Shown here piece after piece: positions 56,801 through 64,000 of a stretch of 64,000 nucleotides of DNA; positions within the stretch are counted from its first letter, which is position 1, and every line of letters starts with the position of its first letter. Under the pieces are notes generated by a model that searched no databases, had not been told where the DNA came from, and was given only the letters and a program-made list of their open reading frames with translations. The position numbers were made by a program, and so were the translations under genes. The stretch comes from Undaria pinnatifida (Eukaryota; Sar; Phaeophyceae; Laminariales; Alariaceae): assembly GCA_012845835.1 (NCBI GenBank), contig JABAKD010000009.1:19859318-19923317 (forward strand), read 5' to 3'.

Positions 56801-57488
56801 TAATCCTAATAATACAGAGTAATCCCCGGTACGGGCTGCATTTTTTGGGCCATACGCCATATGTATGGTGTTTCTGGCCTGTTGAACTCCTCAAGCGTGG
56901 AACTATATAGGTTATTATTAATAGTCTAGTCTAATCTTAATAGTATAATATTTATGATATGTTGGGAGTATGATTTTGTTTTATTAATAGGATTAAAAGT
57001 AAATGCATTGGAATGTTGGTCGGATTGCGCGAAATTGCATGTCTTCGAGATCATGCTTCGGGTGACGATAATGATGATGAATCATGATGGTGGTGGGATA
57101 TTGAGCTCTCCTCATAACATTGTGAGGACTTGAGAAAGTTCTACAGCACCCCTTACGCGGGATGAGTATACAACACTAACTAGCTCATAATATAGTCTAT
57201 ACTGGTATGTTGACGACCGGATAAAGCACCGCTTGTGGTGTGTCGTAGAAGACGTACATGCCCAACTAACGACACGCTATTAGTAATACGTGCGAAAAGA
57301 GGGGAACGTGGCGTAGGGGGTCTACTTGTTGTCATTGCGGCACCATGACCACTCGTTGGCGCCCTCGGCTCGTGTGTCACGCACAGGTGGGGAGCATGGC
57401 CTGGAAGTCGTAGTGCTAGGTCTTCGGCATTTTGGCGCCACGGCCTCACCTGACATCAGCGGCAGATACGGAACCCAATAGCGCACGA
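53886..57488. other. Intergenic, no gene recognised
   Basis: A T-run lies at 54408-54438 and a G-run of 11 near 56140. TTAGGG-like words occur at 53995-54020. A minus-strand frame at 55939-56370 ends with a polar stretch (NSLNREVERNLKSKRKKVG) that could be an exon end but has no identified partner. The block around 54780-54850 is rich in short CGCGAAGC and CGCG words. No repeat family with other copies was found. Confidence 0.4.
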
Positions 57489-58055
57489 TCAGCAACAGAG
57501 AAAACAGTTACTTGGCAATGCATACAGTAGGGGCGCCGACAGTGCTTGTGTGTGGGCGTCGAAACCCGGAGCAACTGGGCTTTGTCGAGGAAGGTTGGTC
57601 GCAATCTCGTGGAGATTTGGGTTAAGGAGAAAGGGTTTCGTGCGCAGCCGGGTAGGGCCAAGAACGTCCTGGGCGACCCGGGCGCAAAATGCTAGAGTTA
57701 ATAATGTTTCGGCAGGCCGAGGCGGTATCCTGTGGTTACGGCTGAGGTCTTGAGCGATTGTATCCCGGGATTTGTCACGCCAAATAAGGGCTTGAGTAGC
57801 GAACATCGGCGTTGCAACAGGTCTCCATCGGGAGGAGCGTCCAATGACAAGCGATTCGGCGGCTTCCTTTGTGGTTTTGTGGGCGCCATCCTGCGAAACC
57901 GAATTAGTGTGAAGACTGTTGAGTGATATGTCAGGCTCCCTTGAGCTATCACAATGGTGGTCTCGGCGCACGCGCTCGCCCGAGCCAAACAAATAGGGTA
58001 TTACGCGCACTCGTTGCGGGAGGCTACTCCCTACGCTTGCGGAAGCATAGCACAT
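57489..58055 (-). CDS. Unrecognised ORF, 188 codons
   Basis: This is one of the longest frames in the window that is not low complexity. It contains RWRPVATPMFATQALIWRDK and AFCARVAQDVLGPTRLRTKP. No domain, signal peptide or splice context was recognised, and overlapping frames are open on the other strand. It might be a remnant of a retroelement polyprotein; this is a guess. Confidence 0.2.
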   Translation of the reverse strand: MCYASASVGSSLPQRVRVIPYLFGSGERVRRDHHCDSSREPDISLNSLHTNSVSQDGAHKTTKEAAESLVIGRSSRWRPVATPMFATQALIWRDKSRDTIAQDLSRNHRIPPRPAETLLTLAFCARVAQDVLGPTRLRTKPFLLNPNLHEIATNLPRQSPVAPGFDAHTQALSAPLLYALPSNCFLCC

Positions 58056-58057
58056 GG

Positions 58058-58262
58058 TCGAGTCAACGCAAGATCAGCCTCAGACCTTGCGGCTTTTCTG
58101 CATCAGACGAGCTTGCGGCTTTGTGTAGAGCCGTCCGAACGACTGGTGGACTTAATGATTTCGAGAGTCAACGCAATCGGCCTCAGACCTTGCGGCTTTT
58201 CTGCATGAGACGAGCTTGCAGCCTTGTGTAGAGCCGTCCGAACGACTGGCCGACTTAATGAT
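58058..58262 (+). repeat. 103-bp tandem duplication
   Basis: Two adjacent units carry GAGTCAACGCAA, TCAGACCTTGCGGCTTTTCT, GTGTAGAGCCGTCCGAACGA and TGG..GACTTAATGAT with few differences. Confidence 0.85.
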
Positions 58263-60820
58263 ACATAGTAGCTCGGGGCTGGTTAATGTTGTGGTGAAGG
58301 ATAGGGTGTCATGCAGCATCTTCCATCACACACGTTGCATAGATTATCCCCTTGTTTTTCTCTGGAATTCGCTCAGTCTAAGTACGTGCAGCAGGGCGAC
58401 ATACTGTCGCGTTAGGATCATGACTGATCCCTCGCGATGCACAACGGTCGACAGACGACCGGAAGGTCATAAGGGGGTGGCAGGGTTTGGTTCGCCTATG
58501 TACTGCGACACTCTCGGCACTCCCCCCCCCCCCCCTCCCCCGCCCCCCGAAGCCCGTAGTAGCAGTGGTATCGATGGCCGATACATTGGTGTCAGTCTTG
58601 TTCATAGCGAGATTTCGTTCTACAACTTCACGTGTCCCGGGGCCTGTGAGACACTCCTATATAATATTTTCACAAAAAAAATCCGTCTCAGCCTTGTTGG
58701 ACCGTCCGCATCATGCACCCGCCGCCTTCATGTGTCGCTTCGGACCACCCCCCGGCCCCCGGCCTTGATACTGAACTACTACGTATCTCTCCTGGCAACC
58801 CTAATATATTCTTTCCACGTCGCCTCATCTCCGGGGGTGATGTTTGCCACCAACTATCTCCCCAAATACCAAATGTCGCTCTAATAGGAGGCGCCCCTCT
58901 CCCCTGTGTTCTGAAGCAAACCCCGTGAACAAGCAGGCCCTTGTTGCTCATCATATAGATGCCGCCGAAGGTAGGTTGTATGCTGTTAACTGCCGTCGAG
59001 ACGCTTAAAGTATGCCCCTTCAAAACACGCACGATACTGATACACTGACACACTGATTAACTGCATCATGATTCACAACTTTGTAGCAGTCGAATCTCAA
59101 GCTACATTCTCACGGCGGTTTCGTGCAACAGGGTATTTTTAATGTAGCCGTCGAGAGGCCTTTAAGGTAGCTAAGCGGGTGCAACCACTGGATTGACGAC
59201 AAACGAGGGCTGCCAGGGAGGTTGGCAAGCGGAGCAAAGACAAGATTCATGTCGAGCGTTTAGTCAACCTAATCCACGGGGTGGATGATGAGTAACACCC
59301 AGGAAATAATGCCTCCACGAAGCAACCCCCGTGCGGAGTGGAGCGCATAGGCTCACAAGTGCTTTCTTGGCTATGAGCAGTCCTACCACTCTGAGAAACA
59401 TCACGCCTACAATACATGCCAAATCGAGCAACCGAAACGGGAGTTGGAATTAGCATGGCCCAGCAATAAAACAACTAGAACCTAGAGGCGTCAGCGGAGC
59501 CGCAGGTCAGACATTACAGTAGAGTATAAGGCTGTGGCCGAGAGAGCTGAGCGAGCCAGACCTTGAGTACCACAGATCCGTATGAGACATATCGGTGGCG
59601 TGTGTAGGCATCTAGCCCCACACTAGCGACGACAAGGATGAGCCCATGCACAGCGGAGCAAGTCCGTTTCAATATTACCCAGCAATCCCAAAACAAATCG
59701 TGGCGTCCACCGCTAAGATACACACGAAGCAAATTGGTAGACGAGTAACCTGGAGGATGTACGTGTAAACGTGTGTTTGCGACGATAGAGTTCGTAGGCA
59801 TGTACGAATAGCACGACATGAAAGAGCATAGCCATAACCCGAGGCCCAGTGTAACAAATTACGAAGGGAGGTCAGGCGATACTAGTAGTGGGGAAAAACG
59901 GGTGTTTGTCGTGGAGAGAAAGGGAGGGGTAGAGGGCAGGGGGGTGTGCCCTTTAAAGAAGAAGAAGAAGAAGAAGAAGAAGAAGAAGACGGTCATCCCC
60001 AAACAAACTACGACTCTGCTTCGCGCGGGTTGTACATTGGAAGGGCAGAGGGCGACTACCCGGGTCCGGCTATGTTCGCGACAACGTTCGGTCGGGAGAA
60101 ACCGGGCAAGACCGACCAACATCCTATTGTCCCCGATAATACCTGAGCATCAAGTGTAACATACCGCCAAGGGATTGACAGGAGAAGAAGTATTCCGCTA
60201 CTACTATTACTAGGGTTCGGAACACAAACTACCGTGTTGCGACGTGTGGCATATTTTATTTTGTTTGCGGGCAAGGAGGGATATAAATTGTTACCGGCGT
60301 TTCTCAAAGCAGCGGAACGTTTCGAGGGCACTTTCAAGAACAAGTGGCACAGGGAGCAGGCCGTGTTATGGTATCCCCTCTCCCTCGTTACGGCGTTATG
60401 ATTTATGGCAAGTGCCCCCTCATTCCCTGGCAGGCGTTATTCGTCTGCCTGAATACGACGAACCCGCTCCTTTCTTATCAGAGGGTTTTGGGCAGGCAGC
60501 AAGCAACCACTTCAAGAGATGAAACATCGAAGCAACCCTCGTGTGAGTGACCAGTTCAGAGCCAGAGGCACCTCTCTTAGGAGTAGTCGGTCCCTAGGTC
60601 CACACCACCCAATCCTACTACGTACAACAGCAGCTGGCTGAACAACGGGAATCAGTAGAGGCGCCAGGAGTGGCGAAGATGTGGGGGCGAGGGGGGACGG
60701 GGGATGATAGCCGCCTTCATACCGCTGTCGTCGGTTATTAGGGTAAGGAATGTGTGGTAGAATATATCGGCTGACAAAGGTTCCAGCCGGACTACTACCA
60801 GTTTTTTTTTTTACCTATCT
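58263..60820. other. Intergenic, simple repeats only
   Basis: A C-run lies at 58526-58545 and (GAA)n of about 11 units at 59957-59990. Frames around 60244-60522 and 60056-60343 overlap on both strands. A stretch reading FKNKWHREQAVLWYPLSLVT near 60330-60390 looks protein-like but breaks off. No gene is called. Confidence 0.4.
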
Positions 60821-60828
60821 GTGTTGAT

Positions 60829-60829
60829 A

Positions 60830-60911
<82 letters not shown>

Positions 60912-60913
60912 GC

Positions 60914-60977
<64 letters not shown>

Positions 60978-60998
60978 CATTTGTTGTTGTTGTTGCTA
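60829..60998 (+). repeat. (TTG)n microsatellite, about 170 bp
   Basis: TTG repeats with rare interruptions (CTG, TCG, GCA). The leucine-, cysteine- and asparagine-rich frames over it are artefacts. Confidence 0.95.
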
Positions 60999-61079
60999 CA
61001 ATACTACTGCATCGAATGCCTCTTGGTTTGATTGCGGTTGCGATGGTTTATTACTGCTTGTTTTAGTCTTTAATGCGGG

Positions 61080-61155
61080 GGAGATTGTTATAAGGCTTAG
61101 TTTGGGTAAGCTATTGGTTAACCTTTTGTATGTGGTCAAACGGACTAATACCCCA
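61080..61155 (-). repeat. Inverted third copy of the 35663/35951 repeat
   Basis: ATAAGGCTTAGTTTGGGTAA, GCTATTGGTTAACCTTTTG and GTGGTCAAACGGACTAATAC form the reverse complement of the sequence at 35951-36010. Beyond it is AAATGGCGTCGTCGGCAGGA, which resembles the tRNA-like block between those two copies. Confidence 0.75.
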
Positions 61156-61324
61156 CTAATTCCTTAAACAAATGGCGTCGTCGGCAGGACGAAATTTACC
61201 AAAAACGAGCAAATTCCTAAACAATGGTTAGCAACAATAATAACATTGATTCTAGACTACAGCCTACTACTGCTGCTGCCGCTTTATCGTGGTGATACAC
61301 CGTGAGACTAGGCTCCAGTTCCAT

Positions 61325-61470
61325 TACAACTAATAGCACTACTAGTACTACTATTAATAGTAGTAGTACTAGTAGTACTCTTAGTAGTACTAGTAGTACT
61401 ATTAAATATTGATAGTAGTATCTAATACTAGTGGTGCTAGTAGCAGTAATAGCAGTAGTAGTATATATAG
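61325..61470. repeat. AGTACT/TAGTAGTACTA-rich microsatellite
   Basis: Dense TAGTACTAG, TAGTAGTAC and ACTATTAATAGT words form partly palindromic runs. Related to the tract at 5326-5385. Confidence 0.8.
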
Positions 61471-62192
61471 TCTAATGTAACAGGTATAGACTAGTTGTGA
61501 AGGAGTCGTGGTGCCGGATGGTGGGAGGGAAAGGACGCAGGGGTATCAGCTTCGCTTGGAGACAGCACCGGTTCTTCTTTGTTGGTTTCTTATTACTGGC
61601 GTTGAGCTATGAGAAGCTCGAGGAGACAGGAAAGGGGAAGGAGTGAGAGCATGGGGGTGGGGTGAGGCTCATAGAGTTCGCTTCACCCTCCAGCATTGTT
61701 GCTGTGCTCTCTTCTGGACCTTTACTTACGGAACGTACAAGGAAGGTTCTCCTAGATGTTCTATGTTCCCATGAGCGCTTAACGCGCTTACTTCTACCTA
61801 TCTTGTCCAGAGGAGGACGTTCCATTACCGAGAACGTTCTTGTGGTATAAGCTAGCTATTCTCTACGGGTTATCCGCTTCACTCAGAATGTTCCGTTTAA
61901 GAGAATCTTCTTGTGGCCAATAGACCGTAACTCTGCGGACTATCTGACCGAATCTATTGCCCGCTATACCGACACTCTATTACATTAGCCCACCCTGAAT
62001 AGTCGTATATGAAGACCTCAAGACGGTCGAAAGATGATGACAAAGTTCATCCTAAAAGACCGGGAAAGGGGGTCGAAGATGCGGCTATTCGAAACAAACA
62101 CATGATGAGGCTATAGATTCCCCCACACCTCGTAATGAGGCCTAAATGTAATGAGGCGGATCTTTAGTTCTCGCTGCTGATATCTCGATTAA
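61471..62192. other. Intergenic, no recognised gene
   Basis: A minus-strand frame at 61607-61825 (72 codons) and the opposite plus frame share the same DNA. The segment 61660-62000 has repeated words such as GAACGTTC and GTTCCATTA and may be degraded coding sequence. Nothing is identifiable. Confidence 0.35.
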
Positions 62193-62474
62193 CTAACGTT
62201 TTGCTTGCCCCTTTTCCTGCTTCCTCTTCTTCGAGGCAGTTCTTCTTCGAGCCTTCTTGTTGTTGCGTGACTTCTTGTTGTTGCGTGACTCTGTTTTTAT
62301 CTTGGTTCCTACCCGCACGTCCATTGTGTCTACCTGGGAGAGTATTTCCGTCACCTGTTTTTTGCTAGTTGTTTTTTCTCTTTTCGACACGATTTTTTCC
62401 CCTTCTTTCCACCAAAAGTTCGATATTATTTTGTATTTTTGTTGTTGTTGTCCTTCTTTGCATCGTATTTTCAT
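62193..62474 (-). CDS. Lysine-rich unrecognised ORF, possible terminal exon
   Basis: A 93-codon frame on the minus strand has a strongly basic C-terminus (KARRRTASKKRKQEKGQAKR) and a middle part with VTEILSQVDTMDVRVGTKIK. The basic tail resembles nuclear or nucleolar proteins in composition only. The T-rich plus strand favours Lys codons on this strand, so composition may explain it. Confidence 0.2.
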   Translation of the reverse strand: MKIRCKEGQQQQKYKIISNFWWKEGEKIVSKREKTTSKKQVTEILSQVDTMDVRVGTKIKTESRNNKKSRNNKKARRRTASKKRKQEKGQAKR

Positions 62475-62756
62475 TTTTCGTTCTCTATTTTTTTGTTTCC
62501 GGTTCTTGTTTTCCTCTTGTTTGGGTGTTTTAAGTGAGTGCTGGTATGCCCTTTCTAGGAGTTATTATTGCGTTTAATATTATTCGTACGATTTTATTAT
62601 ACTACGTTTCAGACGCGTGACGCACTAACTTATAATCTCTATCATCAATAATCGGGAACTGATAATCGCGACTACATAGATAGTCGTGGTTCAAATCACG
62701 ACTACGGGGGCGTTTAGGAGACATCCCCGGGTTTCAGGCCTTACATTTCGGCTTTG

Positions 62757-62771
62757 GGTTAGGGTTAGGGA
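62757..62771. repeat. Short TTAGGG-type tract
   Basis: GGGTTAGGGTTAGGG only; an interstitial telomere-like word. Confidence 0.7.
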
Positions 62772-62867
62772 CTGGGAAGGCTGGGGGTATAAGGCTATTA
62801 TTGGTGCCTGTTTCGAGAGCTGTGAGAGCTGCATCTATCTGCCAAATTGCCGAATTTGATGCGTGAT

Positions 62868-62975
62868 ACTCGTAGTGATATTCAGCAGTGATATTCAGTA
62901 GTGATACTCAGTAGTGACATTCAGTAGTGATATTCAGTAGTGATACTCAGTAGTGATATTCAATAGTGATATACC
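62868..62975. repeat. 15-bp minisatellite
   Basis: AGTGATATTCAGTAG and AGTGATACTCAGTAG repeat about seven times with almost no length variation. Confidence 0.9.
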
Positions 62976-63319
62976 CGGGTGTAAACACGCTGCTTCAGGG
63001 CTTCGCTGTCGTTGCAAGTTGGCCTGCGTTATGATATTGCCCTGGGAGCTTAACAGGGCGTAATGCATGGGATGCGACAGGATATAAAGGGTTTCACATG
63101 CCTTCGAAGGCATAGACTATGCGTATAGGAGAGGGGGTGGTGCTTTTCCCTCGCGGAATTGCACGCGTTCAGTTTGTCCGTGGCGTGTATGCAACCAATA
63201 CAAGAGCTTATCTAGTACAAGCGAGTGACCAACGTGGAACCTGCCTAGTAGAGAGACCTGCAAAGGGTGGCCCGTGTCTGTAACAGCCCCTTAATCCTAT
63301 CATACATGGCGTCGGCAGG

Positions 63320-63720
63320 ACTGGGTATTATGCCGCGTAGGGGGTACCGTTATGTACGCCAAAATTGTGCAGTTCGGTAAGAGCAGACGCCGCGTCTCCG
63401 TCGTCGAACTGCCGGCTCTGCGCTTGGAGAAGAGCGTCAAAAGCCGCCGGACCGGAATCTCCGCGGTCAATTGCTGGCGGGACCTGGCCGAAAATGTCAT
63501 CAATGACGGTGTTTAGGGTTGGAGCGGACGGTTTGCCATGGTTGATAGCACGCCCGAAAGCTCTGTGGAGGGTGCGTTCCCACCCGGGGATCCAAACCGG
63601 GGATTTCGGGCCGTCTCTACTGCAGTTCGAATCGCAAATCGTGAGGATGTCGGTTTGGGATTGTTCGACCTAGCGCATAAGTTGTTGGGTGGCTAGAGCC
63701 TGGTTGGGGTTTGTGGGGGT
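63320..63720 (-). pseudogene. Degraded gag-like retroelement ORF (tentative)
   Basis: On the minus strand one frame reads NPNQALATQQLMR, a TAG stop, then VEQSQTDILTICDSN, VWIPGWERTLHRAFG, APTLNTVIDDIFGQVPPAID, GPAAFDALLQAQSRQFDDG and DAASALTELHNFGV before TAA. Two stops in a long protein-like frame suggest decay. The helical, polar character and short aromatic motifs recall the gag region of LTR retrotransposons, but no zinc knuckle, protease or reverse transcriptase is visible and the family is not established. The element would extend beyond the recognised block in either direction. Confidence 0.3.
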
Positions 63721-64000
63721 GCAGGGATGTGATGCACGCTACCTCGCGTGTCAATATTGACGTACATAGACGTGGCGGCCTCTATATTTCGATCAGGACG
63801 GTGGCCGCGAAGATCCTAGGCTTTGTGACACTGCATATCTTGCTACCGCGACGAGCTTTCGCGCTCCTTCGCTGCCAACCACCGTCGAAAAACGCCGCGC
63901 ATCTGGCATTTTTCCTACAGCACCGGCGTTAAAACAATGTACTGGCCGCCGCTCGGGACTGCGCCCAATCCTCGTGTCTCGCCCATACGTGTTGCAACGT

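Noticed and set aside
60795-61167. Poly-Leu, poly-Cys and poly-Asn frames
   Set aside because: These are frames of a (TTG)n microsatellite.
62650-62710. tRNA-like hairpin around GTGGTTCAAATCACGAC
   Set aside because: There is a T-arm-like stem-loop and box-B-like word, but no box A at proper distance and no cloverleaf.

Overview
This is a gene-poor, repeat-rich nuclear window from an intron-rich eukaryote. Introns are GT-AG and often about 1 kb long; one is about 9 kb. There are no operons and no prokaryotic signals. Long introns, tRNA-headed SINEs, a tyrosine-recombinase transposon relic and a peroxiredoxin with a long hydrophobic, Ser/Thr/Ala-rich N-terminal presequence fit a photosynthetic stramenopile, possibly a brown alga. 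That placement is inference at low to moderate confidence.

Three spliced genes could be reconstructed by matching reading frames, splice sites and intron phases by eye. (1) An ATG6/Beclin-1 gene on the minus strand (3588 to at least 9519, six exons, all late introns in phase 1). It encodes the coiled coil and most of the C-terminal evolutionarily conserved domain; the first exon(s) were not found. (2) A Prx5-type (type II) peroxiredoxin on the plus strand (16210-28143, four exons). It has the PGAFTPTC peroxidatic-cysteine motif and a first intron of about 9 kb filled with repeats. (3) An OMA1-like M48 zinc metalloprotease on the minus strand (39541 to at least 48830, eight exons), with HEVGH and ESEAD metal-binding motifs. 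Together these are housekeeping functions: autophagy/PI3-kinase complex, peroxide detoxification and probably mitochondrial protein quality control. Nothing shows that they work together.

The rest is mostly repeats. At 1-3.3 kb lie a purine tract, a composite repeat and a 152-bp triplication. At 9.5-16.2 kb there is intergenic sequence with a CCATGG-rich degenerate array and a tRNA-like SINE head. Within peroxiredoxin intron 1 (17.5-24.8 kb) lie C-tract repeat units, a pentanucleotide array, a short element with 42-bp terminal inverted repeats that is partly folded back on itself, and a 42-bp minisatellite. At 28-39 kb there are several tandem duplications, a SINE inserted in an approximately 250-bp tandem array, a telomere-like tract and two unrecognised ORFs. 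At 49.3-54 kb lies a decayed Crypton-like tyrosine-recombinase element with a second N-terminal fragment, associated 42-bp minisatellites and a SINE. At 54-64 kb there are simple repeats, weak ORFs and a degraded gag-like ORF.

All homology calls come from pattern recognition of protein motifs. No database search was possible.
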